Positions 1-8,999 of a DNA stretch of 64,000 bases are shown here, piece by piece. The stretch comes from JAHQVI01 sp963727575 (GTDB lineage Bacteria; Pseudomonadota; Alphaproteobacteria; Rhizobiales; Rhodomicrobiaceae), in assembly GCA_963727575.1 (NCBI GenBank), contig CAVSIA010000026.1:94056-158055 (forward strand), given 5' to 3'. Numbering within the stretch: position 1 is the first letter of the stretch; each line of letters opens with the position of its first letter. The notes under the pieces were generated by a model. That model ran no database searches. It worked only from the letters and a program-made list of their open reading frames with translations, and was not told the origin of the DNA. Made by a program: the position numbers and the translations under genes.

Positions 1-1
1 G

Positions 2-724
2 CATTCCGGCGACCCGGCCCCCCGCTCGGAATATCTCGAAGTGATGGACACGCTTTCGCACCACGCCTTTCGCGCCTATCGCGGTCTGGTCTACGAAACG
101 GAGGGCTTCGAAAGCTATTTCTGGGATTCCACCGTCATCTCCGAAATCGCCAATCTCAATATCGGCAGCCGCCCGGCCTCGCGGGCCAATTCGCGCCGCA
201 TCGAGGATCTGCGCGCCATCCCCTGGGTGTTCGGCTGGGCGCAATGCCGGCTGATGCTGCCGGGCTGGTACGGGTTCGGCTCGGCGATCGAGGCGTTCCA
301 CGCCGAACGCGGCGAAGCGGGCATGGCGATGCTGCGGGAGATGGCGCAGGAGTGGCCGTTCTTCAGTACGCTGCTCTCGAATATGGACATGGTGCTGTCG
401 AAGAGCGATATGGCGATCGCCTCGCGCTATGCCGAGCTGGTCGAGGACAAGACGCTCCGCGACACGATCTTTCCGCTCGTGCGCCAGGAGTGGCGGACGT
501 CGATCGCCATGCTTCTCGCCGTGACCGGACAAAGCGCGCTACTGGAGACCAATCCGCTGCTCGCCCGCTCGATCCGGCACCGCTTCCCCTATCTCGACCC
601 GCTCAACCATCTCCAGGTCGAACTGCTGAAACGGCACCGGGCGGGGGACGGAGACGAGCGCGTCGTGCGCGGCATCCACCTCACCATCAACGGCGTCGCC
701 GCGGGGCTGCGGAACAGCGGATAG
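2..724 (+). CDS. ppc: phosphoenolpyruvate carboxylase, C-terminal part (5' end outside window)
   Basis: This is the 3' part of phosphoenolpyruvate carboxylase, the cytoplasmic anaplerotic enzyme that makes oxaloacetate from PEP and bicarbonate. The frame is open to the window edge, so the start lies outside and about 240 C-terminal residues are present. Visible family hallmarks are LNIGSRPASR, the segment RLMLPGWYGFGSA, and a C-terminal tail ending LRNSG, equivalent to the conserved RNxG tail of this family. No disruption is seen in the part present. Identification is firm; only completeness is unknown. Confidence 0.95.
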   Translation, partial: HSGDPAPRSEYLEVMDTLSHHAFRAYRGLVYETEGFESYFWDSTVISEIANLNIGSRPASRANSRRIEDLRAIPWVFGWAQCRLMLPGWYGFGSAIEAFHAERGEAGMAMLREMAQEWPFFSTLLSNMDMVLSKSDMAIASRYAELVEDKTLRDTIFPLVRQEWRTSIAMLLAVTGQSALLETNPLLARSIRHRFPYLDPLNHLQVELLKRHRAGDGDERVVRGIHLTINGVAAGLRNSG

Positions 725-748
725 TCAGAGCGCCGCAGCCGGAACGGG

Positions 749-1625
749 TCAGACGAGTTCGACGCTCATCGCATATTGCTTCGCTTCACCTGGCGCGAGC
801 GTCACCGACCCAGGCTTCTCCGTCAGAGGTCCGGCAAAGTCGTTCGGGCTCGCATAGCCGGACCACGGCTCGATGCAGAGAAACGGCGCACCGCCCGGCT
901 TGGTCCAGATGCCGAGATGCGGCATGTCAGCAAACGCGATGCGGAGCGAAGGGGAGCCGCCATGCGCTGGGCCGTAGCGCAGCGAGCGGCTTCTAAGTGT
1001 GAGGAAGATCAGCGCGTCTTCTTCGAAAAGATCATCCGACAACCTCAGCCGGCTGCCATCTACCGGCGTCGGCGCTTGCCGGGCAATCAAACCGTCCGCG
1101 TCGATCCGCGCGACCGGCTCCGGCTCGTCGGCGGCGAAGTCGATCGACCTGGTCAGACCGCTCTCCGGCACCCGGAAGCGGCCAGCGGAAGGCCGGATGG
1201 AAGCCGAACGCCACCGGGATCGGCCGCGCGTCGCGGTTGGTCACGGTCGCGGTGGTCGTCAGCCTTGCGCCCGCAACCGTAAACGCGACATCGAGCCGGA
1301 AGCGAAACGGATATTGCGCCCTGGTGGCTTCGCCGTCCTCGAGGCGGAACAGCGCCCGATCCGCGCCGGCCTCGATCACCTCGAAAGCAGATTGCCGCCC
1401 GAAGCCGTGCTTTGGCAGCTCATAGACGACGCCGTCGACGTCGTGGCGCCCATGCTTCAGCGCCCCGACGATGGGAAACAGCAGCGGCGCACGGCCCGTC
1501 CAGAAGCTCGCGCCGTCATGCAGATAGTCACGGCCGCCTGCGTCGCGAAGACATCGCAGTTCCGCGCCAAGCGGGGAAATTTCGGCGGTCAGCTCGGATG
1601 AACGGATATGGACGGGCGTCGTCAT
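749..1625 (-). pseudogene. aldose 1-epimerase (mutarotase-like) protein, frame broken once
   Basis: Two adjacent frames read as one galactose-mutarotase-fold protein of about 291 residues. The N-terminal part starts at 1625 and contains KHGFGRQ and GFHPAFRWPL, the family's HG and HP regions. The rest resumes in another frame at about 1171 with ESGLTRSIDF and ends with MSVELV. Removing one base near 1165-1172, inside a CCGGG context, joins them. The protein would interconvert or bind sugar anomers in the cytoplasm; the substrate is unknown. The break is probably a sequence error because both halves keep conserved coding sequence. It ends 25 bases from the convergent ppc. Confidence 0.8.
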
Positions 1626-1834
1626 GGCAGGCCTTTCGAAAGTCGCGCCGGCGGGGATTTACCCTTCCTTAACCCGGTTTCGAGCCTGCAGGCCAATGCG
1701 CATTCGCCCACGCGTCAAGGCGTCAACCAGTCGTGATAGGGTGTGAAGCTAATTGCTTTGCCAACAGGGCGACGGCTTGCGATTGTTTGATCGCGCTGGC
1801 GCGTGGGCGAATGCCGAACGGGAGAAGCGATGTG

Positions 1835-2321
1835 ATGATCCGCAGACTGCTGAAGCTGGGTGCGTTGGCGTTGGCAACGGGGGCGATACCCCAGGCCGCA
1901 AGCGCGGCGACCGGCGAAGCGAAGCCGATCGAAATAACCGGCGAGGTGATCGACACCTGGTGCTATTTCTCCGGCGTCATGGGCAGCCCGGATGCCGTCG
2001 TCGGTTCGGCCCATCACACCTGCGCGCTATGGTGCGCGGCCGGTGGAATTCCCGTCGGCGTTCTCGCCAAGGATGGTACGGTCTATATGGTGCTGAAGCT
2101 GTCGGGCGCCGCGCCGCTGGCGAACAAGGACACGCTGCTCGACATTCAGAGCGACCACGTCACGGCCAAAGGGTATGCATTATGTCCGCGACGGGGTGAA
2201 CTATCTCGTTGTCGAGAAGGTCGTCTCCAATGACGGCATCGTCAATCGCACCCATGAGGATTTCGGCGTCGTCCCGCCTTTCGCCATCCCGGAGCCTGCC
2301 AAAGCGGAGCCAGCGAAATGA
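1835..2321 (+). pseudogene. secreted Cys-rich protein, paralogue of the next gene (frame broken once)
   Basis: A small exported protein of about 161 residues. It has an N-terminal signal peptide (RRLLKLGALALATG, Ala-rich cleavage region) and then GEVIDTWCYFSG and a C-x3-C motif (CALWC) followed by a Gly-rich turn. The frame shifts near 2171-2175, where one extra base splits KG from MHYVRDGVNYLVVEK; with that base removed the protein runs to 2321. GGGAGAAG upstream supports the ATG at 1835 (a GTG at 1832 is also possible). The stop overlaps the next start as ATGA, indicating translational coupling. No function is recognised; the Cys pattern and the redox neighbours suggest metal or thiol chemistry in the periplasm (inference). 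Confidence 0.7.
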
Positions 2322-2905
2322 TACGTGCACCGATCATCGAGGCGGCGCTAATCGCGCTTGCCATTGCCACCACGCTGCCAGCCGCGGCGGAGGATTTCTC
2401 CGAGGGCAGCCAGGCGGCGAGCTGGAGCTTGAACGGCGAGGAAAAAGCGAAGTTTTCCGGGAAAGTCGTCGACATGCTGTGCGAACTGTCCGGCGACTGT
2501 GCCGATAATTGCGGCGCCGGCACCCGGCAGCTCGGCATCGTGCGTTCCAAGGACAATGCGCTTGTGCCGGTGCTGAAGAACGGCCAGCCCGCCTTCAACG
2601 GCGCGATCACCGACCTCGTTCCTTATTGCGGCCAGACGGTCGAGGTGGACGGGCTGCTCATCGGCGACGAAACCGCCAAGGGCGCGAAATTCTACCAGGT
2701 CCAGCTCATCCGCCGCGAAGGCGCGGCCGAATGGCAGAAGGCGGAGCTGTGGACCAAGAAATGGGACGAGGATCACCCCGATCTCGCTGGAAAGAAGGGC
2801 GAATGGTATCGCAAGGACCCTGTCGTCGCGAAGCATATCGAGGCGGAGGGCTATCTCGGACTTGGCAAGGCGACAGACGAGAAATTCATTAAGGAGAATT
2901 TCTGA
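2318..2905 (+). CDS. secreted Cys-containing protein of unknown function
   Basis: A 195-residue exported protein with a signal peptide ending around TTLPAAAED. It resembles the preceding gene product: GKVVDMLCELSG matches GEVIDTWCYFSG, and CADNC matches CALWC, each followed by Gly-rich sequence and a hydrophobic strand. A later Cys (VPYCGQTVEVDG) precedes a short strand-rich segment that may be OB-like, and the C-terminal third is rich in Lys and Trp. It overlaps the previous gene by four bases and the SCO1-like gene by one base, so it belongs to the msrPQ operon. The family was not recognised. A role in copper or disulfide handling is inferred only from the neighbours. Confidence 0.75.
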   Translation: MIRAPIIEAALIALAIATTLPAAAEDFSEGSQAASWSLNGEEKAKFSGKVVDMLCELSGDCADNCGAGTRQLGIVRSKDNALVPVLKNGQPAFNGAITDLVPYCGQTVEVDGLLIGDETAKGAKFYQVQLIRREGAAEWQKAELWTKKWDEDHPDLAGKKGEWYRKDPVVAKHIEAEGYLGLGKATDEKFIKENF

Positions 2906-3549
2906 TGCGCACACGGATCGCAGTGCTGGGCGGCTTGGTTGCGCTGAGCGTTGCCGGTGCCGCGACCGCGCATGACGGCGTGAACCATGCCGCGCATCAT
3001 GGCGCCAAGTCGGGGGCTGCCGCCGCGGCACAGAACACGCCCGGCTTTCCCATCATCGGCGGCGGGGACTATCGTCTCACCGACCAATATGGCCACGAGC
3101 GCACGTCCCACGATCCGGACGGCCATTATCAGATGATCTTTTTCGGCTATGCGAGCTGCAAGGCGATCTGTTCCGTGGCGCTGCCGCATATGGCACAGGC
3201 GGCCGACATTCTGGCGGGGAGAGGCATCGAGGTCACGCCCCTGCTGATCACCGTCGATCCCGAGCGCGATACGGTGGCGGCGATGCGGGAGGCCGTGCCG
3301 GAGATCCATCCGCGCCTGATCGGCCTGACCGGCTCCGAAGCGGCGCTCGACGAAGCCTACAAAGCCTTCAGTGTCGAGAAAAAGCTGGTCTACGTGCATC
3401 CCGATGAGGGACCGATCTACGCGCACGGCACCTTCATCTATCTCACCGGCCCGGACGGCGCCTTCAAGACGCTGATGCCGCCGGTGCTGGCTCCCGAGCG
3501 CATGGCCGAGATCATCGCCAGCTATGCCGGGGGAGCCGCAACAAACTAG
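2905..3549 (+). CDS. SCO1/SenC/PrrC family copper-binding redox protein
   Basis: A 214-residue thioredoxin-fold protein of the SCO family, which delivers copper to cytochrome oxidase Cu(A) or acts as a periplasmic thiol reductase. Visible features are an N-terminal signal segment, a His-rich stretch after it (HDGVNHAAHH), the metal-binding C-x3-C motif (CKAIC) in MIFFGYASCKAIC, the LITVDPERD motif typical of SCO proteins, and the third ligand His in YAHGTFIYL. It overlaps the preceding gene by one base. No cytochrome oxidase gene is nearby, so a role with the neighbouring methionine sulfoxide reductase, or in general periplasmic redox control, is an alternative. Confidence 0.88.
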   Translation: MRTRIAVLGGLVALSVAGAATAHDGVNHAAHHGAKSGAAAAAQNTPGFPIIGGGDYRLTDQYGHERTSHDPDGHYQMIFFGYASCKAICSVALPHMAQAADILAGRGIEVTPLLITVDPERDTVAAMREAVPEIHPRLIGLTGSEAALDEAYKAFSVEKKLVYVHPDEGPIYAHGTFIYLTGPDGAFKTLMPPVLAPERMAEIIASYAGGAATN

Positions 3550-3655
3550 GGACCGTAGCCGATGGCGATCATCGCGCGCTGAAGACAGGTCTTGCACGAA
3601 GCCAGGCGGCCAGCCGATACGGACCGCCCCGCACGCTATAGAAAAAGGAATTCCA

Positions 3656-4600
3656 ATGCTGATTTCGAAGTCCCGCAACATCCCCTCATCGGAAATCACA
3701 CCGCGGGACACCTATATCCGGCGGCGTGAATTCCTGACCGGGGCGGCCGCGCTTGGCCTGGCCGCGGCGATTCCATCGGCCGCCAGCGCCGAAAAGCTCA
3801 CCGTTGTAAAAAGTCCGCTGTCCACGGATGAAGCCCTAACCTCCCTGGAAGACGTGACGCACTACAACAATTTCTACGAATTCGGCACAGGAAAGGACGA
3901 TCCGGCGCGCAACGCCCACACTCTGACGACGAGCCCCTGGACGGTGAAGATCGACGGCATGGTCGCCAAGCCGGCGGAATTCGCCCTCGAAGACATCATC
4001 AAGCCGGTCACGCTGGAGGAGCGCATCTACCGGATGCGCTGCGTCGAGGGCTGGTCGATGGTCATCCCCTGGGACGGCTTTCCGCTGGCGGATCTTCTCA
4101 AACGCGTCGAACCGCTCGGCAGCGCTAAATATGTCGCCTTCCAGTCGCTCGTGCGGCCCGCCGAAATGTCGGGGCAGAGCGGCTTTTTCAAGGTGCTGGA
4201 CTGGCCCTATGTGGAGGGGCTCAGGCTCGACGAGGCCATGCATCCGCTGACGATCCTCGCCACCGGCCTTTATGGCGAGACGCTGCCCAATCAGAACGGC
4301 GCGCCGCTGCGTCTGGTCGTGCCTTGGAAATACGGCTTCAAGGGCATCAAATCGATCGTGAACATCAGCCTTGTGGAAAAGGAGCCGCCGACGACCTGGA
4401 ACATCCAGGCGCCGCGTGAATATGGCTTCTATTCCAACGTCAATCCGCAGGTCGACCATCCGCGCTGGAGTCAGGCGACGGAGCGGCGCATCGGCGAAGG
4501 CGGACTGTTCGCCAAACGCCGCGAGACGCTGATGTTCAACGGCTATGCCGATCAGGTCGCCAGCCTTTACACCGGCATGGATCTGAAGGCGAATTTCTAG
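3656..4600 (+). CDS. msrP: periplasmic protein-methionine-sulfoxide reductase catalytic subunit MsrP (YedY)
   Basis: Molybdopterin enzyme that repairs oxidised methionines in envelope proteins, receiving electrons from MsrQ. The start at 3656 has an upstream AAAAAGGAA ribosome site and begins a twin-arginine signal (RRREFLTG plus hydrophobic and Ala-rich stretches), as required for export of a folded Mo enzyme. The oxidoreductase molybdopterin domain includes RMRCVEGWSMVIPW with the Mo-ligating Cys, and the C-terminal region RREYGFYSNVNP-like sequence typical of YedY. Length of 314 residues fits the family. The msrQ gene follows after one base. Confidence 0.95.
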   Translation: MLISKSRNIPSSEITPRDTYIRRREFLTGAAALGLAAAIPSAASAEKLTVVKSPLSTDEALTSLEDVTHYNNFYEFGTGKDDPARNAHTLTTSPWTVKIDGMVAKPAEFALEDIIKPVTLEERIYRMRCVEGWSMVIPWDGFPLADLLKRVEPLGSAKYVAFQSLVRPAEMSGQSGFFKVLDWPYVEGLRLDEAMHPLTILATGLYGETLPNQNGAPLRLVVPWKYGFKGIKSIVNISLVEKEPPTTWNIQAPREYGFYSNVNPQVDHPRWSQATERRIGEGGLFAKRRETLMFNGYADQVASLYTGMDLKANF

Positions 4601-4601
4601 C

Positions 4602-5261
4602 ATGGACGCCGTCCGGGACGAGACCGCTCCTGCCCGTGCGCGCTCGCGCAGCCGCGACCTGATCCGCCCCGCCATCTATTGGGGCGGGCTGATACCCGCC
4701 ATCTGGGGCTTTTATCTCGGATTTACCGATCAGCTCGGCCCGGAGCCGATCAAGGCGCTGGAACATCTGCTCGGGCTATGGGCGCTGCGTTTCATCATCG
4801 CCGGCCTGGCGATAACACCGCTGCGGCGGCTGGGCGGACCGAGCCTCATCCGCTACCGGCGCGCGATCGGCCTCATCGCGTTCTTCTATGCGGCGCTGCA
4901 TTTTGCCGTCTATGTCATCCTGGACCAGGGGCTGAACATCGCGGCGATCTGGGCGGACATCATCAAGCGGCCCTACATCACCATCGGCATGGCGGCGTTG
5001 CTGATCCTGGTGCCGCTGGCCGCGACGTCCAACAACGTCATGGTCCGGCGCATGGGGGCGCCGGCGTGGCAGAAGCTGCATCGCTGGGTCTATGCGGCGG
5101 CAGCGCTCGGGGCGCTGCATTTCCTGCTGGTGGTCAAGTCCTGGCCGCCGCAGCCGCTGATCTACGGGGCCATCATCGCTTCGCTGCTGCTTTTCCGGCT
5201 GATCCCCGCCTCCGGCAAAGGCAGACGCGCCCGAAGCAAACGGCCGACGCCAGCCGGATAG
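4602..5261 (+). CDS. msrQ: MsrQ heme-binding membrane subunit (YedZ)
   Basis: A 219-residue inner-membrane b-type heme protein that passes electrons from the respiratory chain or flavin reductase to MsrP. Six or so hydrophobic segments are visible. Likely heme ligand His residues are in AALHFAVYVI and in KLHRWVYAAAALGALHF, the pattern of the ferric reductase-like domain. It starts one base after msrP and is the last gene of the operon; a hairpin lies about 110 bases downstream. Confidence 0.93.
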   Translation: MDAVRDETAPARARSRSRDLIRPAIYWGGLIPAIWGFYLGFTDQLGPEPIKALEHLLGLWALRFIIAGLAITPLRRLGGPSLIRYRRAIGLIAFFYAALHFAVYVILDQGLNIAAIWADIIKRPYITIGMAALLILVPLAATSNNVMVRRMGAPAWQKLHRWVYAAAALGALHFLLVVKSWPPQPLIYGAIIASLLLFRLIPASGKGRRARSKRPTPAG

Positions 5262-5368
5262 AACGGGCCAGGAGCGCAATTAGACGAGGCTAACCAGATG
5301 TCGCCCCGGCCTTGAGCCGGGCCCGATCGCCTGCGCTCACGCAGTTGCGGAGCCGGAATGCGAGTGTA

Positions 5369-5397
5369 CCCCGGATCTCGCTTCGCTTCGTCCGGGG
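5369..5397. terminator. palindrome between convergent genes (REP-like or bidirectional terminator)
   Basis: CCCCGGA and TCCGGGG form a perfect 7-bp stem around a 15-base spacer. It sits between the convergent msrQ and hydrolase genes. There is no T-run, so it may be a repetitive extragenic palindrome or an mRNA-end-stabilising hairpin rather than a strong terminator. A second, shorter CCCGG...CCGGG pair lies at about 5304-5322. Confidence 0.45.
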
Positions 5398-5445
5398 CGA
5401 CCAACAATGACCGTCGGCTCACTTTATAGTTAAGAACGATCTCGC

Positions 5446-6195
5446 CTAACCTTCCGGCGTGGCGACCTTGTTGAGAAACTCCGTCACCGCAGACCAAACC
5501 TCTTCCGCGCCGTCCGGATTGACGTCCGCGCGCAGCGTCGAGGAGCCGTGTTGGCCGACCTTCGGCACGAACTGCACCTTTATTTTCGCAGGCGCCGCCG
5601 CCAGGATCGTTTTCGCCTCTTTCACCTCGCCGGCCGTCGGGGCCGATGTCACGAAGATCGGCACCTCGACCTCGGACGCCGCCTTGGCGACGCTGAGGTC
5701 GCCGCCGAAATATTCACCGGGCGAGAAGGCAAGAACCGCCGCCACGTCCTTGGGATGGCGGGACGCCAGCAGGAACACCAGCGACGCCGAATAGCTCGAT
5801 CCCCACAACAGCACCGGACGTCCGGGCTGGGTCTCCTGCGCGAAAGCGAGCGCAGCCTGCAGATCGGCCAGCGCGCCGAGATAGCCCGTGGGGCCGCCGA
5901 GCGCCTCGACCGTGTTGTTCTGCTGCCCGAACATGTCGCCACCCGAACGCTGGTCGATGGCGATGGCATCGAAGCCCGCTTTCGCAAGGCGCGGCGCGAT
6001 GGTGGCATATTCCGCCCGGTTCGATCCGGCCTGATGAAACAGCAGGATCGTCGCGACCGCCTTACCGGCCGCCGGATAGCGTGCGCCATAGACGGTAACG
6101 CCGTCCGAGAGCTGCAGCTTGATCGGTGTCTGGGCACTGGCGATGCCGGGAATCAATAGTCCGGCAAAGGCCAGGAAGAGGAACCTCATTCGCAT
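5446..6195 (-). CDS. secreted alpha/beta hydrolase (dienelactone hydrolase-like)
   Basis: A 249-residue alpha/beta-hydrolase with an N-terminal signal peptide (FLAFAGLLIPGIASAQ). The nucleophile elbow is GSSYSAS, the oxyanion-strand region is ILLFHQAGSNR, and a candidate acid (about PIFVTSAPTAG) and the catalytic His in VGQHGSST follow in the expected order. It would hydrolyse esters or similar bonds in the periplasm; the substrate is unknown. A second in-frame ATG at 6189 could also serve as the start. It lies alone, downstream of the LysR gene. Confidence 0.8.
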   Translation of the reverse strand: MRMRFLFLAFAGLLIPGIASAQTPIKLQLSDGVTVYGARYPAAGKAVATILLFHQAGSNRAEYATIAPRLAKAGFDAIAIDQRSGGDMFGQQNNTVEALGGPTGYLGALADLQAALAFAQETQPGRPVLLWGSSYSASLVFLLASRHPKDVAAVLAFSPGEYFGGDLSVAKAASEVEVPIFVTSAPTAGEVKEAKTILAAAPAKIKVQFVPKVGQHGSSTLRADVNPDGAEEVWSAVTEFLNKVATPEG

Positions 6196-6313
6196 TACGC
6201 TTATCTCCGATCACCGAACTGACAATCGATATGGATAGGTCCGGGAGACCGAGGTCAAGGAAACTCCGCGTGAGACCGCGTGAAAGGCGCGGCGTCAGAA
6301 CGTCGCTGCGGGT

Positions 6314-7213
6314 TTATGTAATCTTTTGATCGATCTGCGAAATTCGCTTCGCCTGGCGCAGGAGCATGGCGATGATCGGCGTGTGCGGCTCCCGGTAGGC
6401 CGCCACCAGACCCACGAGATGCGCCGCCTCGGGCTCGACGATGCGGATCGCCTTGACGTTGTCCCACGGCCCGAAGGTCTCGATCAGTTTCAGCGGCATG
6501 ATGCTCGCCCATTTGCCGGTCCGCACATGCGAGAACAGCGCGATCATCGAGTCCAATTCAAGCGAGGGATGAGCGCTGACGCCGGCCGCCGCCAGATGCA
6601 GATTGATGATCCGGCGGTTCTGCATGTCGGGGGTCAACAGGCAGAGCGGCAATTCGCAAACCTCCTTCCACGTCACCGTGTCGCGTTTGGCGATGTCAGG
6701 TTCAGCGGACGTGATCAGATGATAGCGCTCCGAATAGAGCGGCACGGTCGTGGCACGGCCAAGCGGCTCGTTGTCGAGGTAGGTAATGCCGGCATCGATC
6801 TCGAGATTCTCCAGGAGCGAAAGGATCTCGATCGACGAGCGGGAAAGCAGCGAAAACGTCACCTTCGGATGCAGCTCGCGAAACGGCATGGTCAGCTCGG
6901 ACACCATGGCCAGGGCGGTCGGGATGATGGCGAGGGTGACGTGCCCCGACAGGCCGTGGCGGGCCGCCCGCACTTCCTCGCGCATCGAACGCGCATCGCC
7001 GACGATCCGGCGCGCCCAGTCGAGCACGCGCTGGCCTTCCGGCGTCAATCCGAGGAAGCGGGAACCGCGCCGCACCAGCATGACGCCGAGCTGGTCCTCA
7101 AGCTGCTTGATCGCGGCGGAAAGCGTCGGCTGGGTGACGCCGCAGGCCTCGGCCGCGCGCCCGAAATGCTTCTCCCTGGCGAGCGCGATGAACATTTCCA
7201 GCTTGTCGATCAT
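6314..7213 (-). CDS. LysR-family transcriptional regulator
   Basis: A 299-residue LysR-type regulator. The N-terminal winged helix (MIDKLEMFIALAREKHFGRAA, then VTQPTLSAAIKQLE) is typical, followed by a linker helix and a periplasmic-binding-protein-like effector domain. It is the upstream neighbour of the hydrolase gene on the same strand and is followed upstream by a 228-base gap before the divergent TPR gene. Targets and ligand are unknown; it may control either neighbour. Confidence 0.9.
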   Translation of the reverse strand: MIDKLEMFIALAREKHFGRAAEACGVTQPTLSAAIKQLEDQLGVMLVRRGSRFLGLTPEGQRVLDWARRIVGDARSMREEVRAARHGLSGHVTLAIIPTALAMVSELTMPFRELHPKVTFSLLSRSSIEILSLLENLEIDAGITYLDNEPLGRATTVPLYSERYHLITSAEPDIAKRDTVTWKEVCELPLCLLTPDMQNRRIINLHLAAAGVSAHPSLELDSMIALFSHVRTGKWASIMPLKLIETFGPWDNVKAIRIVEPEAAHLVGLVAAYREPHTPIIAMLLRQAKRISQIDQKIT

Positions 7214-7441
7214 GAGCGCCGATCCGTAAAGCCCGCGATGGAGGCGATGCAGCGATTTCCTGGTGGCGGCATGGCGGGCTGTCCTTGGCTGTGGCTGCAG
7301 GGCGCGAATTGTCGGGCGACACGCCTTGCCATCGGCGGGAGTCTATAGGGGCGAGACGTATCCTGCCAGAGTCGCACCGCGCGGCTCTGAACCTTCCGGC
7401 AACGATCTGCGTCGAATATGTGGATTAAAGGAGGGCCCGAC

Positions 7442-8278
7442 ATGTGGCGGTGCGTTGTCATTCTTACCGGATTGCTGCTTGCGGGCGGCGGCGAGGCGCT
7501 CGCGACCCCGCAGGTCGATTGCGACATCTCGATGCGCCTCAAGCCCGGTGCACGGGAGCATCTGCTCGCTCGCGGCATTTGCCTCCTCAACCGCGGTTTT
7601 CCCGATCTCGCCATCAGCGATTTCGAGACGTTCATCGCCAGCCATCCCGATTGGGTCGCCGGCTATTTCAACCGCGGCAATGCGTTTTTCGCCAAGCGCG
7701 ACTATGACCTCGCGATCGCCGATTACGACCGGGCGCTGGCCCTGCCTTCCAAAGACCCGGAAGGCATCATCTGGAATCGCGGTAATGCGCGGGCGGAAAA
7801 GCGCGACTATGCCGGCGCGATCGCCGATTACGATCAGGCGATCGCCCTGAGCCCCAACGTCGCCGACCTGAATCGCATCCGCGCTGAGGTCTATGAAAAG
7901 GCCGGTGAGCGACTCAAGGCGATTGAGGGCTATCGCAAGGCGCTGTCGATCGATGGGGAAAACAAGGCCGCTCAGAACGGCTTGCGCGAATTGACCGGGG
8001 CCGTGCCGACGCCGCCCGCCGCCGAGCCGGCGCAGGCGGTGACCATTGCGGAGCCGCGTTATGGCGGGTTCAGGGTCGATTGGTGCCGTTACTGGCGGAA
8101 GCAATGCGGCAAGCCCGCTGCCGATGAATTCTGCCGGCGCCACGGTTTTGCGCAGGCGGCCGCGTTCTTCCGCGCGTCGCATATCGGCGCCGCCGAGCCG
8201 ACCACGGTGCTCGGCTCGGGCCAGGTTTGCGACCGCGAGGGCTGCGACGGCTTTGCCAGCGTGACCTGCATTCGATGA
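7442..8278 (+). CDS. secreted tetratricopeptide-repeat protein
   Basis: A 278-residue exported protein with a signal peptide (VILTGLLLAGGGEALA) and at least four TPR units between about residues 35 and 185; for example GYFNRGNAFFAKRDYDLA is followed by WNRGNARAEKRDYAGA. The C-terminal 80 residues form a Cys-rich segment with six Cys (WCRYWRKQCGK to VTCIR) that may form disulfides in the periplasm. The ATG at 7442 is chosen because AAAGGAGGG lies seven bases upstream. TPRs suggest protein-protein scaffolding; the partner is unknown. Confidence 0.8.
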   Translation: MWRCVVILTGLLLAGGGEALATPQVDCDISMRLKPGAREHLLARGICLLNRGFPDLAISDFETFIASHPDWVAGYFNRGNAFFAKRDYDLAIADYDRALALPSKDPEGIIWNRGNARAEKRDYAGAIADYDQAIALSPNVADLNRIRAEVYEKAGERLKAIEGYRKALSIDGENKAAQNGLRELTGAVPTPPAAEPAQAVTIAEPRYGGFRVDWCRYWRKQCGKPAADEFCRRHGFAQAAAFFRASHIGAAEPTTVLGSGQVCDREGCDGFASVTCIR

Positions 8279-8726
8279 TGCCGGAGGGCGTTGCGCAAAT
8301 CCGCCCCGCGGATCGAAGCTCGCGCGAGGACGCGGTGTCGGCATTGAGCGGCCGAAATGCTTGCTGAAGACCGTCTCGGTCGCATCCCGATGGGCGACGC
8401 CATGAGCGGAGAGCATCTTGTCGTCGTGCGGTCACCGGGCAATTGACCTCAGAAGCGGACATTATGGCGAGAGCGGCGGCGGCGGTTGGCGACTGTCCGC
8501 CGGGGCGAGTATAGCCACGCAGGATGTATGAGATACAAACACGCCGGGCCGATTTCGCACGCTCCGATCGTAGACAGAAAGAAGCCCGAGGCAGATATCT
8601 GCGTCGGGCTTTGGGCTGGGTAGCGGCACCAGCGTCGGGGGACTGCCCCATTTCGCTCCGCCGCTCCCAGAAGTCTGCCTCGGCCGAAAGTTTCGCCAGC
8701 GATTAATGCCGACGCTTCGACCTCCA
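8279..8726. other. intergenic stretch without a supported gene
   Basis: About 450 bases between the TPR gene and the small minus-strand gene. Apart from the terminator hairpin at 8582-8611, I see no coding sequence with a credible start or family motif and no RNA gene signature. Confidence 0.5.
8582..8611 (-). terminator. rho-independent terminator of the 71-residue gene
   Basis: AAGCCCGA pairs with TCGGGCTT, extended by an inner GCAGAT/ATCTGC palindrome. On the minus strand the hairpin is followed by a T-rich run (CTTTCTTTCTGTC). It lies 115 bases after the stop of the small minus-strand gene. Confidence 0.75.
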
Positions 8727-8942
8727 TTAGCGCTTGAAGTGCTTCTCATAGACGGCCGAAACGGCGTCCTGAGGCTTGACACCCGGCTGGGCGGTGAGGC
8801 GGTTGTAGTCGTTGGCGGCCTCGAAGCCGGTGCGGATGGACGCCAGAACGGCGCGGACATGATGGCCAAAGCGCGTCAGCCAGTCCGGCGTCTCTGCATT
8901 GCCCATCCATTCGGAAGCGGTCGTATTGCGATGCATGCTCAT
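8727..8942 (-). CDS. small conserved-looking protein of unknown function (71 aa)
   Basis: A 71-residue soluble, basic and Trp-containing protein beginning MSMHRNTTASEWMGN and ending AVYEKHFKR. The start at 8942 is chosen over a longer open frame because AAGGGGATCACC lies directly upstream and the upstream stretch is AT-rich with no coding character. It has its own terminator. A TGGCATACAA sequence 58 bases upstream resembles the putative GntR sites of the neighbouring oxalate cluster, so co-regulation is possible. The family was not recognised. Confidence 0.6.
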   Translation of the reverse strand: MSMHRNTTASEWMGNAETPDWLTRFGHHVRAVLASIRTGFEAANDYNRLTAQPGVKPQDAVSAVYEKHFKR

Positions 8943-8999
8943 GGTGATCCCCTTTTTTGCACTGCAGCATTTGTAAGCTACAGATAGGATAGATCCCCG

